A stretch of DNA of 64,000 nt from a virus: IMG/VR virus record IMGVR_UViG_3300021085_000013, positions 52,900 to 116,899 of that record; one strand, given 5' to 3'. The notes under the pieces are model-generated. The model worked only from the letters and a program-made list of their open reading frames with translations, was not told the origin of the DNA and searched no databases. Within the stretch, counting starts at the first letter, position 1. Every line of letters starts with the position of its first letter. The position numbers were made by a program, and so were the translations under genes. This document shows, piece after piece, positions 28,600 to 37,906 of the stretch.

Positions 28600-29433
28600 T
28601 TAAGAATGCATCATCCAATCGGTGCCTTCATCTGATTTAATTTCTTCAATAACAGCTTCTAATTCTCCTTCTCCTAATCCCTGTATTGCATCTGCATTTA
28701 CCTCTATATTTCCTGGCAATGCAAATCCAAAGATACTTAACTTTTGGCCAAGTGATATTTTAATCTTTGCAGCGCAATATCTAAAGAATGCTTCATCTTC
28801 AAATAATGCACACTCTGGAATTGTTTCATATACTTCTAATATAATATCTCTATTAGGGGTTTCTCCAGTAAATTTAATCTCATGTGTTAGTTGGTTATAG
28901 TGATAGCCAATGGGGTTTTCTAGAATTTGTCTAGCCATATCAAAGAAACTTTCATTAACCACGTAATATTGAAGGTTCTCTGCTGCATCTACTACACCAT
29001 CTCCACCGAACATTCCAGTATACATCATTCTTTCGATAGCAAAATCACCTTGTGAAAATCTAATATCTGTTCCACCCGCATACTTTGATCCGGTTTCAAA
29101 ACATCCATATACTGAATAAACTTCTCCACCACCTGTAACTGGATCCATCTTTGGAAGAGTAAAGCATCTTCTAGATTTAAAAAGATTAGACTCAAAAAGT
29201 TCTTTAGGCAAAACCATAAAGTTTTCTTTCATTGAATACTCGTAATTTTTATAGAACCATTTCTTTGCTCTCTTGACAATATTCTCTACTTCTGATTTTG
29301 GAAGATTCATAGGAATCATACAAGACCCTGTTACCTCTGATGCCAACTCATTTACAAAGTTGTTAAAGCATACATTATCATCCCAAGTAGGCTTATTTAA
29401 ATGGCTATTATTACCTATTATATTATCACTCAT
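28600..29433 (-). CDS. Putative neck / connector structural protein (277 aa)
   Basis: Not firmly recognised. The N-terminal helix N-L-P-K-S-E-V-E-N-I-V-K-R-A-K-K-W-F and a C-terminal helical segment (F-F-R-Y-C-A-A-K-I-K-I-S-L-G-Q-K-L, then A-L-P-G-N-I-E-V-N-A-D-A-I) look like phage connector-family proteins that sit between head and tail. A central beta region is separated by Gly-rich loops. It lies just upstream of gp25 on the same strand, 17 nt from its stop to the gp25 start. Neck protein is a tentative call. Confidence 0.45.
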   Translation of the reverse strand: MSDNIIGNNSHLNKPTWDDNVCFNNFVNELASEVTGSCMIPMNLPKSEVENIVKRAKKWFYKNYEYSMKENFMVLPKELFESNLFKSRRCFTLPKMDPVTGGGEVYSVYGCFETGSKYAGGTDIRFSQGDFAIERMMYTGMFGGDGVVDAAENLQYYVVNESFFDMARQILENPIGYHYNQLTHEIKFTGETPNRDIILEVYETIPECALFEDEAFFRYCAAKIKISLGQKLSIFGFALPGNIEVNADAIQGLGEGELEAVIEEIKSDEGTDWMMHS

Positions 29434-29449
29434 TTTATTTTAGTTATTT

Positions 29450-30745
29450 TTAAACTTCCGTATAAAGTATTTTTTCAGTGTTGTCAAACTTTGCAGTTCT
29501 TTTATCGTATTTACCGTCTCTAAATATACCTCCTTGCATCGTCCCTTTCATTATTCCATTTCCGTATACGTAACAATCTTTTAAAACACAAGACTGATGA
29601 ACGTATGAACTTTCTAATTTAGATGAATTAATCTGTGTAGATTGATAAAAGTTACAAGTGTGAATATCAGATCCATTTATGTCACAGCTAAAGAAATCAC
29701 AATTTGTAAATTCTCCTCTTAAAGAACATCTTACAAATTCATATCCTTCTAATTCTACGCAATATGATAAGTTACCATGATCTACTTGAATTGTCCCGTT
29801 ATCTGCATCATAGTTAATATGTCCCTTTGTTAATTCACCATGTGTAAATAACCTAAGAACTCTTTCTCTAATATTAGGCCAGTGTAAATCTATTATTTTT
29901 TCATTGTCATTTAAATCAACCGTTAATTTAACATCTTGATTCCAACCTACATTAATAGTTTTCCAATCTTTTCTAGCCTTTATAATTCTTTCATTTTTTG
30001 CAAGAATTTTTCTAAGCTCTATTGAATTAAGATTGTCAAATTGAACACCACTAGTACTATTCCATAATTGAGTTATAAAAAGATCTAGCATTTGTAGAAT
30101 CTTAGAAGTTTTCTTTTCCCAATCTGCTCCACCTAAGTATCTAAATTCTAAATAATTTTTATGTCTTTTTTCAAAGTTAATTCCATAATATTTAGAATCG
30201 GGATATATGAAATTACTAGGAGTAATATTTAATCCATCATAGAAATAAGTATCTGACTTAGGTAAAACGAATTTAATTGACTTTGCGTATGCAGAATCTT
30301 TTCTTTCTGGGAAAAACTTAAAAACTTGGCTTTCTTTAAAATCTAAAATAAATTTAAGAACATTCATTTTAGATATTCTGTGCTTATTCTCTATTTTATC
30401 AGTATCGAAAGAAAGGTTTAAGTGAATAGAACTTCTATCATTAGTATACCCATTTTCTTCTATCCATTTACATACTTTAATAATCATCATTCTTGCAGCA
30501 TAATACGGCTGTGCTCCCGTTACAAGTTCCATTAGTTTTTCACCACCTGACATATCAGGTTCAATTTTAAACTCATCCCTTGTAACTTCAAAGTCACTAT
30601 GTGCCTTTGCCTCTACTCTAATTTTTTTACCTAAAAGACCTGCTAATTCCTTAGCAGTCGTATCGATATCCTTATTAGAATAAAATTCAAATTCAACACC
30701 TACTAGTGCGTTCTTTAATATGTCTGAATTATTAATATTATTCAT
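29450..30745 (-). CDS. Amidoligase-family enzyme with pentapeptide-like C-terminus
   Basis: 431 aa. The N-terminal about 240 residues show the amidoligase (COOH-NH2 ligase, glutamine-synthetase-like fold) pattern: G-V-E-F-E at 16-20, K-I-E-P-D-M-S-G-G near 60-68, S-S-I-H-L-N-L-S-F at 105-113 and Y-L-E-F-R-Y-L-G-G around 199-206, providing Glu, His and Arg for ATP, metal and substrate. Such enzymes form amide or peptide bonds using ATP. Residues about 335-420 form irregular five-residue repeats (F-V-R-C-S-L-R-G-E-F-T-N-C-D-F), a probable right-handed beta helix. The gene sits inside the tail cluster, so a virion protein or cell-wall peptide may be the substrate; this is inference. Confidence 0.65.
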   Translation of the reverse strand: MNNINNSDILKNALVGVEFEFYSNKDIDTTAKELAGLLGKKIRVEAKAHSDFEVTRDEFKIEPDMSGGEKLMELVTGAQPYYAARMMIIKVCKWIEENGYTNDRSSIHLNLSFDTDKIENKHRISKMNVLKFILDFKESQVFKFFPERKDSAYAKSIKFVLPKSDTYFYDGLNITPSNFIYPDSKYYGINFEKRHKNYLEFRYLGGADWEKKTSKILQMLDLFITQLWNSTSGVQFDNLNSIELRKILAKNERIIKARKDWKTINVGWNQDVKLTVDLNDNEKIIDLHWPNIRERVLRLFTHGELTKGHINYDADNGTIQVDHGNLSYCVELEGYEFVRCSLRGEFTNCDFFSCDINGSDIHTCNFYQSTQINSSKLESSYVHQSCVLKDCYVYGNGIMKGTMQGGIFRDGKYDKRTAKFDNTEKILYTEV

Positions 30746-30773
30746 TTACGTAATTATATAACTTAAGTTGGTT

Positions 30774-30781
30774 TATATATC
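30774..30781 (-). promoter_or_regulatory. GATATATA box, candidate late promoter of amidoligase gene
   Basis: Minus strand AGAGATATATAAACC, 29 nt before the ATG at 30745 and just downstream of the S1-gene terminator, so transcription can restart here. Confidence 0.5.
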
Positions 30782-30802
30782 TCTGTTAGATACACTATAA
30801 CG

Positions 30803-30830
30803 TGAAAAAGCCCGAGTGATCGGGCTCTTT
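30803..30830 (-). terminator. Rho-independent terminator after the S1-like gene
   Basis: Minus strand AGCCCGA / TCGGGCT stem (7 bp) with a TCAC loop, followed by TTTTT. It lies 21 nt after the stop of the S1-domain gene. Confidence 0.8.
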
Positions 30831-30850
30831 CAACTAAATTATAGATTTGA

Positions 30851-32176
30851 TTATAGTTTAAGGAATACTTTTCTAGTGTCTTCTTCAACTCTGATCACTT
30901 GGACAGTAATATCTGCACCTTTCGATATGTCTTTAATATCTATGTTTTCAGGGAATTCAGATACATGTAAGAGTCCTACAACACCTTCTTCTATTTCTAC
31001 AAATAAACCATAGTCTTTAGTAGATTTTACCTTTCCTACTACTTCAGTTTTCTTAGTATATCTTGAAGAAATACCTTCCCATGGATCTACTTTCTTTTCA
31101 GCAGGAGAACCTTGAACAAGTGTAATTTTTCTTTCATTAATAACTTCCTTAACATAGAATTTAATTTCTGTTCCTGGCTCTAAAGATCTGTCTCTATGTG
31201 CCTTTGAAGTTTCAGTATCTAAGTCGTTAACGTGAATCATACCTGTTAAACATCCTTCAAACTCAACGAATACACCGTATTTTGCAGAACCGGTAACATG
31301 ACCTGTTCTTTCAACTGTAATATCCTCTTGTATTGTTTTAAGTGTATTAGGAATAAGTGCTCTTAAATATGCTCTATGTGAAACTACAACAGTTCCTTTT
31401 TCTTCTGAATAACTCACAGGTACTACATACATTTCTGTGCCGATGATTGATTCAAAGTCATGTAATTTATTTACACCTGCTAAAGAACCTGGCATAAAGC
31501 AATCAATTCCTTGAACCTGAACAATATATCCTCCACCTGGAATCATTTTAGAAACAATACCGCTGTATGCTGTATTCCCATCATCAATAGATGCTACGAT
31601 TTCTTTAATAACTTTAGTCTTAAGACCTTCAGTTACAGAACCTATCATATATTTCTTGACATTCATTGAAGTATCGGCAGTCAATTGAACATCAACTTCA
31701 GCTCCTTCTTTTAAAAGTTCTTTTACTTCTGCAGTTTCTCTTGACAAATCTACATAGATTAATTCTCTATACCCTACGTCAATTGACGCCCATTCAGAAT
31801 CAACGCCATACACCTTTCCAGTGTAACTAGCGCCTAATTGTAAAGAATATAAAGTGTTAGAAGTTAATGAATGACCTTCCATTAGATCAAATAACTCTTG
31901 AGCATACGGCTCTCTACTATATACCTTTACTCCTTTAGGTACTTTAATATGTGGATTTGGTTTTCTAAACTTAGTGGGGCAATCCGCCTGATAAAGATCC
32001 CACATGAATTCTCCATTTTCATCTAGAAAATCAGTGTCAGGTCCTGGCGTTAATTTTTCTGGGGTTGCTTTGTTTAGAGAAGTTTCTACTTTAACTTCTG
32101 TTTCTTGATTAGCTTCTTTAAGCTGTGTAGTTGTTGAGAGTCTTGGTCTCTTTTGTTTAGTTGTCTTTGTTGACAT
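30851..32176 (-). CDS. Ribosomal protein S1-like protein with four S1 domains
   Basis: 441 aa. After a charged, probably disordered N-terminus (1-110) there are four S1/OB-fold RNA-binding repeats at about 113-175, 205-275, 292-360 and 379-441. The last two are the most canonical (T-G-S-A-K-Y-G-V-F-V-E-F-E-G and K-D-Y-G-L-F-V-E-I-E-E-G-V-V-G-L-L-H-V-S-E-F). Cellular bS1 usually has four to six repeats and brings mRNA to the 30S subunit. The phage copy could bind host ribosomes through its first repeats and favour phage mRNA, or act as a separate RNA chaperone. It has its own GATATATA box and terminator inside the tail cluster, suggesting a monocistronic late transcript. Domain calls are confident; ribosome docking is inference. 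Confidence 0.82.
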   Translation of the reverse strand: MSTKTTKQKRPRLSTTTQLKEANQETEVKVETSLNKATPEKLTPGPDTDFLDENGEFMWDLYQADCPTKFRKPNPHIKVPKGVKVYSREPYAQELFDLMEGHSLTSNTLYSLQLGASYTGKVYGVDSEWASIDVGYRELIYVDLSRETAEVKELLKEGAEVDVQLTADTSMNVKKYMIGSVTEGLKTKVIKEIVASIDDGNTAYSGIVSKMIPGGGYIVQVQGIDCFMPGSLAGVNKLHDFESIIGTEMYVVPVSYSEEKGTVVVSHRAYLRALIPNTLKTIQEDITVERTGHVTGSAKYGVFVEFEGCLTGMIHVNDLDTETSKAHRDRSLEPGTEIKFYVKEVINERKITLVQGSPAEKKVDPWEGISSRYTKKTEVVGKVKSTKDYGLFVEIEEGVVGLLHVSEFPENIDIKDISKGADITVQVIRVEEDTRKVFLKL

Positions 32177-32216
32177 TTACTTTGTTTTTAAAAGGGTTAA
32201 TGTATGTTTTACTAGT

Positions 32217-32224
32217 TATATATC
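32217..32224 (-). promoter_or_regulatory. GATATATA box, candidate late promoter of S1-like gene
   Basis: Minus strand TTGATATATAACTAG, 41 nt before the ATG at 32176, overlapping the last codon of the upstream gene. Confidence 0.45.
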
Positions 32225-33941
32225 AAATTACGGTGGCGTCAAATCCTATCATTGGAACGTAAGGAACAGTAGGAACTGGTATACCGCCCATATAAATAAA
32301 TTTCATTTCACTAAGATGCGTAAAATAAGAATATGCAAGTGCTTTAGCCACTGCATTGGCTGCACCTTCCCTATCTAATCCATAATCTTTACCTGAATTA
32401 AGAGCTCTTCTTAAATTATCTGCTAATTTCCTTTGATTTCCGTAACTAACTCCTATGTATTTTCCGCCTAAAGGAGGAACAGATAGACATGGCGGTGTCG
32501 GGGGATCAGTTGCAAATGGCTGTATTGTTGCATCTTTCCAGTATTTAAGAGTTGCCTTTGCAAGTTCTTTATATGGATCATCTTTACTTCCACCTTCTGC
32601 TAACATTGCAGCTTCAATTCCCATTTCTACTATTAAAGTATTTCTAATTTGCTTAGCTAAAGTTCCCGTCTTAGACATATCTATATTCACAATAGAATCC
32701 TGTGTTTCGTCGTTTTCAGTAAGAGGACATCCTTGCCATTTTTTTCTTAATTCATCTTCTAGAAAAACGGGTTTAACTTTATTTTTTTTAAAACCATAGT
32801 CTTGTTTACCGTTCCACGTAAATTCTGTAATAACATACTGAGTTAATGCAGGTGGCATTTTATTATTTTCATCAAAAGGCTCCTGTATTTTTAAATTAGT
32901 TAATTTAAATGGATATCTTACTTTTAATTTTTCAGCAGGTTCCATTTCTTCATATCCTACGGGTAATGTAGTATCAAAGGGCCATGGATATTTAATAGCT
33001 TGTATAGGATCTTTCTTTAATGCAGTTTCATCATTGTATAAAAACTTTCCATCACTATCTACAGTTGGATGACACTTCCTTATTTCATCAATTACATATT
33101 TAGAAACTAGTAGATGAAATTCTCCATCACTATTTTTATTATTATTATTTACTGAAAAACCCGAGGAAGATTTAAATGATTGCCAACCCCAGTCTAATCC
33201 CTTTAGTGTAGATATAGCCGCCTTCCTGTTATTGTTCATCTGCTGAATGTCTTGATTACTAAATCCTGAACCGCCAACCCCAGCTGTGGAATTGCTTCTA
33301 ATTTCATTAGTTCCCATCCAAGTCGCCCAGTGCCAAAAATCCCATCTTTTATCTCCGTCAGAAATATCCTCAAATTGCATTAATAATCTTGTTGCAAATA
33401 TTCTAGCTAATTCATCGCCGGTTTCTTTACCATCTAAGCGATGAAACTCGAAGAATTTAAATCTATATAGGTTTTCTGCTTCGTCATCCTTAAACTCTTC
33501 CAGATACTTGTCAAGCTCTTCAGTTGGCTCGTATTGTATACCTCCTGAAATTTCACCTTCTAGTTTATTATATTCAGGATCATTGTCTTTTCCTGCAATA
33601 CTTAACCTGGAAGCTGCGCCAGCTGCACTCGCCAACCATGTTGCAATTCCTATTTTCTTTTCTTCGGTGTCTGGTGTTTCCATGACAGGTTCTCCTTTTT
33701 CAAAAAGGTCAGTGAACCAATGTTCATAGCTTGCTATGAATGCACTCTCCCCGGGTGATGATTCATGAGGTGCCATTCCTGGAATACACGTTGCATTAGG
33801 ACCAGAACCTTTTTTAACATCAATCGTATATTGTGTGGCTAATAATTTACCGAATTCTGCGGCACTAGTCGGTGGGGCAGTAGGTGCGCTTAAAAGAAAT
33901 CCTTCTACTTCACTAATAAAATTAGTCCAATCTGCAGCCAT
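32223..33941 (-). CDS. Tail/baseplate structural protein (572 aa)
   Basis: Unrecognised. The N-terminus A-D-W-T-N-F-I-S-E-V-E-G-F-L-L-S and the following P/A/T-rich segment precede a helical, Trp-rich middle (R-W-D-F-W-H-W-A-T-W-M-G-T-N-E). The C-terminus contains a helical region with A-N-A-V-A-K-A-L-A-Y-S-Y-F-T-H-L and a Pro/Gly tail. The gene lies 2 nt after the gp5-like spike, so a baseplate hub or wedge component is likely. Confidence 0.5.
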   Translation of the reverse strand: MAADWTNFISEVEGFLLSAPTAPPTSAAEFGKLLATQYTIDVKKGSGPNATCIPGMAPHESSPGESAFIASYEHWFTDLFEKGEPVMETPDTEEKKIGIATWLASAAGAASRLSIAGKDNDPEYNKLEGEISGGIQYEPTEELDKYLEEFKDDEAENLYRFKFFEFHRLDGKETGDELARIFATRLLMQFEDISDGDKRWDFWHWATWMGTNEIRSNSTAGVGGSGFSNQDIQQMNNNRKAAISTLKGLDWGWQSFKSSSGFSVNNNNKNSDGEFHLLVSKYVIDEIRKCHPTVDSDGKFLYNDETALKKDPIQAIKYPWPFDTTLPVGYEEMEPAEKLKVRYPFKLTNLKIQEPFDENNKMPPALTQYVITEFTWNGKQDYGFKKNKVKPVFLEDELRKKWQGCPLTENDETQDSIVNIDMSKTGTLAKQIRNTLIVEMGIEAAMLAEGGSKDDPYKELAKATLKYWKDATIQPFATDPPTPPCLSVPPLGGKYIGVSYGNQRKLADNLRRALNSGKDYGLDREGAANAVAKALAYSYFTHLSEMKFIYMGGIPVPTVPYVPMIGFDATVI

Positions 33942-33943
33942 TC

Positions 33944-34669
33944 TTATTTATTTTCTTGTTGATAATCAGGGTGTTTACTTTTCAAAGATGCAACACCCGA
34001 TGGGGTAGGAGGTAATGAAACCGCAGTTCCTGATGGACCAACTCCGGTTGGATGTATATGGTTTTCAAAAAGAGTTAAATACTCGTCTAACCATGCTTCT
34101 AGTGATTTACCCCTTACAGCGGGTTCTGAAGTATCTTCTCCACTTTCACCTGTATTACTTAAATATACGTCTCCTGAATCTATGAATATTCTATCGTCCG
34201 TAGAAATTTTAATATCGCCGGCTTCATCTATTTGTATTATAGGTCTTTCTTTTGCACCGCTTCCTCTTGTAATTATAAGACCATCTTCTTCTGAGTGATA
34301 AATTCTTACGTTTCTTTCAGCGTCATATACTAGACTTATTACATTTTCAGCATTGCCAGCTCCTTCTAATATATCTGTTTTAAGATCTTCGTTTTGATCT
34401 ATATGAAACCAATATTCAGGATGATATAAATTACCATTATCAAATCTAGCTGAAACTATATCTCCTATTCTAGGAACCTGGTGAGAACCTACTGCGTTTC
34501 TATTCATAGGAGTTGCCCATGGAATAGCATCATCTGGTAAATTATCAAACTTTCCTAAAACTTTAACCTTACATCTACCCAGTTTAAGAGGATCGACATT
34601 GTCGATAACTTCTCCTAACCAATGTGTGTCTCTAAGATTATCAGTATTTAATTCCTTTTCAGTTGACAT
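33944..34669 (-). CDS. Baseplate spike protein, gp5 OB-fold type
   Basis: 241 aa. Residues about 16-90 match the gp5/VgrG OB-fold domain (W-L-G-E-V-I-D-N-V-D-P-L-K-L-G-R-C-K-V, I-P-W-A-T-P-M-N-R, G-D-I-V-S-A-R-F-D-N-G-N). A repetitive beta segment follows, as in spike beta helices (I-I-Q-I-D-E-A-G-D-I-K-I-S-T-D-D-R-I-F-I). The C-terminal F-E-N-H-I-H-P-T-G-V-G-P-S-G motif is typical of spikes and of PAAR-tip docking. T4 gp5 also carries a lysozyme domain; none is present here, so wall digestion must come from another protein. It is located between two hub or tube-type genes. Confidence 0.8.
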   Translation of the reverse strand: MSTEKELNTDNLRDTHWLGEVIDNVDPLKLGRCKVKVLGKFDNLPDDAIPWATPMNRNAVGSHQVPRIGDIVSARFDNGNLYHPEYWFHIDQNEDLKTDILEGAGNAENVISLVYDAERNVRIYHSEEDGLIITRGSGAKERPIIQIDEAGDIKISTDDRIFIDSGDVYLSNTGESGEDTSEPAVRGKSLEAWLDEYLTLFENHIHPTGVGPSGTAVSLPPTPSGVASLKSKHPDYQQENK

Positions 34670-34672
34670 ATA

Positions 34673-35923
34673 TTAATCGTTTACATTACCAAGAGACTGT
34701 GCGGCTGCTTGTTCTAAAGCACTTCCAACAGTTGCACTTGTATCTACATTAAACACATTTTCTGCGATGTTAGCTCCTATATTATCTACTCCATCTGAAA
34801 CTCCCCTTAGAGCATCTTGATATATGTTTTCGAAATTAGGAACTCGTCCTCTGACACTGTCCCTTGCTCCTTGAACTAATTCATCTTTCTTTTCTCTTGC
34901 TAATCTGTTAATATCAGTTTCTGCTCTATCTTTTAATTCTTTAAGCTTTCCTAGTGCTTTATCTTTTAAGAAACCAAGTATACCATCTGCTTCATAATCT
35001 TCAGAATCGGGTGCTGGTGAATATCCGTTTGGAAATGTATCTGATACTATTCCATTTAAGACTCTGGCATCGACTTTATCTATAACTTCATATTTCATTT
35101 CGACAGTTTGCCTGGTTTGTTCACCTGGATTTTTAGTAAGATCTGCAAAAGGATCTGCTCCTGAATTTAGAGAGAATTCACATTCTCTAAATCTAAACAT
35201 AAAGAAAGGTCTTGCTGCATTTCCTGAAATACCTTCATTTCCATTCTCTACACCCAATGAAGGTTTAAAATTACCAGGGAATCCTTTAATAGTCTCTAAA
35301 GATATTTTCTTAGGAATTCCTGATAATGAAATTTTAGACATATTTTTTATAGTTCTAACCTCAGTAACGTATATTGTCATTGAAAATTTTCTAAGATTTT
35401 CAGGTAATATCCAATTATGCTTATGTTCGTCAAATACGGCCTTTCTATATAAGTGCATTAAACCCGAAACCCTAAGGTTAATTGATTCTAAGCAACTTAA
35501 CGTAAGCTTTGCATCATCTCCTCCTCTATATGGATTATTTGGGTCTATGCCTGCTATAACACGATCTACTCCCTGTATTCCTTGAAAAAACCATGGAGTA
35601 TTTTTATTAATATCTAATAGTGCTTTTTTAAATTTTATGAGATTAGATAATCTTTCACTATAGAATCTAGTAGTAGGATCGTTGTCATCCGGTTTGAACG
35701 TAATAGGATCTATTTTACCAGGAGTAATCGCTGTTGAATTATCAGAACCAGTTGCTCCCAGGTGTCGAGTATAATATTCTTCGGCAGCTCCTGAAAAAAT
35801 AGGAGAATGCTCATGACTATTAACGTCAAACAATATAACGAAGGACAAATATGTAGGATCCTGGTATGGAGACTGCGCTAATTTACCCTTTTTAAAATCT
35901 ACTATGTTTTTAAAGTCTGACAT
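34673..35923 (-). CDS. Baseplate hub/tube-initiator-like protein (416 aa)
   Basis: The core (about 110-280) has P-W-F-F-Q-G-I-Q-G-V-D-R-V, L-T-L-S-C-L-E-S-I-N-L-R-V, F-S-M-T-I-Y-V-T-E-V-R and a later F-M-F-R-F-R-E-C-E-F-S, which together read like the tail-tube fold with insertions. The C-terminal about 110 residues are charged helices (L-K-D-K-A-L-G-K-L-K-E-L-K-D-R-A). It sits between gp5-like and gp27-like genes, so a gp48/gp54-type tube-initiation protein is my preferred guess. Confidence 0.5.
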   Translation of the reverse strand: MSDFKNIVDFKKGKLAQSPYQDPTYLSFVILFDVNSHEHSPIFSGAAEEYYTRHLGATGSDNSTAITPGKIDPITFKPDDNDPTTRFYSERLSNLIKFKKALLDINKNTPWFFQGIQGVDRVIAGIDPNNPYRGGDDAKLTLSCLESINLRVSGLMHLYRKAVFDEHKHNWILPENLRKFSMTIYVTEVRTIKNMSKISLSGIPKKISLETIKGFPGNFKPSLGVENGNEGISGNAARPFFMFRFRECEFSLNSGADPFADLTKNPGEQTRQTVEMKYEVIDKVDARVLNGIVSDTFPNGYSPAPDSEDYEADGILGFLKDKALGKLKELKDRAETDINRLAREKKDELVQGARDSVRGRVPNFENIYQDALRGVSDGVDNIGANIAENVFNVDTSATVGSALEQAAAQSLGNVND

Positions 35924-35927
35924 GAAT

Positions 35928-35936
35928 TATATATTC
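35928..35936 (-). promoter_or_regulatory. GAATATATA box next to start codon
   Basis: Minus strand GAATATATA, then ATTC and ATG (35923). The spacing is the same tight one seen upstream of gp25. Confidence 0.35.
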
Positions 35937-35942
35937 TTATTA

Positions 35943-37433
35943 TTATGATGTTGTTTCTGCGTTAACGTTATTGAGTCTACTTGGCCATTCTCTTCTTAAA
36001 AGAGTTAGTTCTTGAGTAATTCCAGTGCTTTCTTTATACCTGTATATAATTCCAGCAATAACATAAAAACCAGTTAAAAATTCATCTTTAATTTGTTCTG
36101 TTCCCATTTCTGAAGGATGTTCTGCCTCGGTATCTTGATCTGTATCAAATCCTTTACCTTCCTTTGATTCATTGATTCCTTGTGCAGCAGACATTTGTGT
36201 AAATCCACCTTTCAGAATCTGAACAGGTATCTTTTGCCACAGATGAATACCTGGATTAAATGTTTTAAGATTAACAACGAGCTTCATCTTATTCATTTCA
36301 TCTAAGTTTTGTTGATTACTTATCGCAGAATAAGAATAATTAAGATGCGTACCGGGTGAATCATCTGATTGAATGGGAAGCCTACCTACAAATTTTGATT
36401 TTACCTCTTTAGTATATCTGTCTTCGCCTCTTCTGCCCTTTAGAGGTTCTTCAATGTCTTTCATATCATCGCTGGCAAGGGGTTCTAATTCATGAGCTAC
36501 TACTCCTACGCCCGGTTCATAGTAAATCATTTTTCTTTTATATCCATTCTTTTTAGAAAGCGAGCCAGCGTTATTAACTAGAGAATAACTTTCTATAAAT
36601 GTATTCGTTGAATTCATATTAGCGGCATTCGTCAATATGTTGCTTATCTCTATTTTATTAGAGCTCTGCTCTTCGCCATCTTCATCAAAGTCCATTTCCA
36701 TATTTATGAAAGTTTCATCTACGCCTTCTTCTGAATTTAATAATGAATTAATATCTACAAAACATATATTATAATAGGGATCTATACAATATGTTTGAAA
36801 ACTATTTTCACCAATATATGAGTGTTCTACTAAATTATTTAAAAATTCAATATTGGGTTGGCACGCACTAAGAGCTTTCATTTTGTCATCAGATGCATCT
36901 ATGTTTGTTGCTAATCCTAATTTTAATTTAGTTGCAAATTCTTCAATCTGTTCCCTAGAAGTTCCTTCATAGGATGCACATCCCTCAGAATACATTGTAG
37001 GTATTTTCATAGTTCCTTCCATGGAATATTTAGAACCATTTGTTGCTTTTTCTAAATCCCTGTTAGGAGGACCTGAAACTTCATCTATATCAAAATCTAT
37101 TCTTATGTCTCTAAAGGTATCTTGTTGTCTAGATGCAATTCTAATAGATATAACATCTCCGTCCCTAGGTGTTGAATCACTGTCAAACGTTCCAGCAGTG
37201 TCCATTATTACAACATTGATTGTAGGAATTTTGTCATTACAGTTTATCTCTAAACGCCTTACATCTGCTTCTGAAAATGATTTACCATTAATCACTATCA
37301 TTGGAACAGGTCCTCCGATGGTGTGACTATGCTTATCTCCATCAGGTTCATCTTCTCCCATCGCATCAAACTTTATAACATCAAGTTCTAATGAATGATC
37401 TATTACATTTAAAATATGATTGTTTAATGGCAT
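35943..37433 (-). CDS. Putative baseplate hub protein, gp27 / VgrG-N-like
   Basis: 496 aa. Residues about 43-105 (V-P-M-I-V-I-N-G-K-S-F-S-E-A-D-V-R-R-L-E, I-N-V-V-I-M-D, P-R-D-G-D-V-I-S-I-R-I) resemble the first tube-like barrel of gp27/gpD hubs. The middle has F-L-N-N-L-V-E-H-S-Y-I-G and Y-C-I-D-P-Y-Y-N-I-C-F-V-D-I, as in the second hub barrel that reads like a binding platform. The end returns to beta strands (Y-V-I-A-G-I-I-Y-R-Y). Gene order next to gp53-like and spike genes supports the hub call. Confidence 0.6.
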   Translation of the reverse strand: MPLNNHILNVIDHSLELDVIKFDAMGEDEPDGDKHSHTIGGPVPMIVINGKSFSEADVRRLEINCNDKIPTINVVIMDTAGTFDSDSTPRDGDVISIRIASRQQDTFRDIRIDFDIDEVSGPPNRDLEKATNGSKYSMEGTMKIPTMYSEGCASYEGTSREQIEEFATKLKLGLATNIDASDDKMKALSACQPNIEFLNNLVEHSYIGENSFQTYCIDPYYNICFVDINSLLNSEEGVDETFINMEMDFDEDGEEQSSNKIEISNILTNAANMNSTNTFIESYSLVNNAGSLSKKNGYKRKMIYYEPGVGVVAHELEPLASDDMKDIEEPLKGRRGEDRYTKEVKSKFVGRLPIQSDDSPGTHLNYSYSAISNQQNLDEMNKMKLVVNLKTFNPGIHLWQKIPVQILKGGFTQMSAAQGINESKEGKGFDTDQDTEAEHPSEMGTEQIKDEFLTGFYVIAGIIYRYKESTGITQELTLLRREWPSRLNNVNAETTS

Positions 37434-37437
37434 GCTT

Positions 37438-37905
37438 TTAAATTCTTATTTCCCCGTTACTTACTTCGATATTAACTTCTCCAGTCTTTAATATATTAGG
37501 AGGTAATATTTCTTTATTATATTTCTTACTTAAATATTCAATTCTATTTGCATCTTTAACAGGGAGCCTTTTAGTATTTATGAATTGATCTCTTATCGGA
37601 TTTTTCTCGTCTTTATTTAATGTTAATTTCCATTTCTTTTTACCATAATCTTTAGGTGGAATGTATAATACATCACCTTCTATAATAGAAAAGGGATTAG
37701 ATATTCCATTAAACTTTAAAATAATGTCAATATAATCATGAGATCCATATTCTGATAAAGACACTAGATCTATTCTACCGGTCTCATCATTACTTACGAT
37801 ATGAATATCCTGTACTCTCGTTGAATCTGCAAAAATAAGAGTAGGAGCACTCATAGACAGTTTATTATCTATGATTTTCTTTTTATCTATAGAATATATT
37901 TTCAT
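37438..37905 (-). CDS. 53: Baseplate wedge protein, gp53-like with LysM-type domain
   Basis: 155 aa. Residues about 49-84 carry a LysM-like unit (Y-G-S-H-D-Y-I-D-I-I-L-K-F-N-G-I-S-N-P-F, then E-G-D-V-L-Y-I-P-P), which is the signature of gp53-type wedge clamps. The rest is basic and polar. In T4, gp53 joins neighbouring wedges. The gene lies between two large baseplate genes with 1-4 nt spacing. Confidence 0.6.
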   Translation of the reverse strand: MKIYSIDKKKIIDNKLSMSAPTLIFADSTRVQDIHIVSNDETGRIDLVSLSEYGSHDYIDIILKFNGISNPFSIIEGDVLYIPPKDYGKKKWKLTLNKDEKNPIRDQFINTKRLPVKDANRIEYLSKKYNKEILPPNILKTGEVNIEVSNGEIRI

Positions 37906-37906
37906 C

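Noticed and set aside
33944-34669. Lysozyme domain in the gp5-like spike
   Set aside because: Only the OB fold, repeat strands and HxHP tip region are visible; length leaves no room for a lysozyme.
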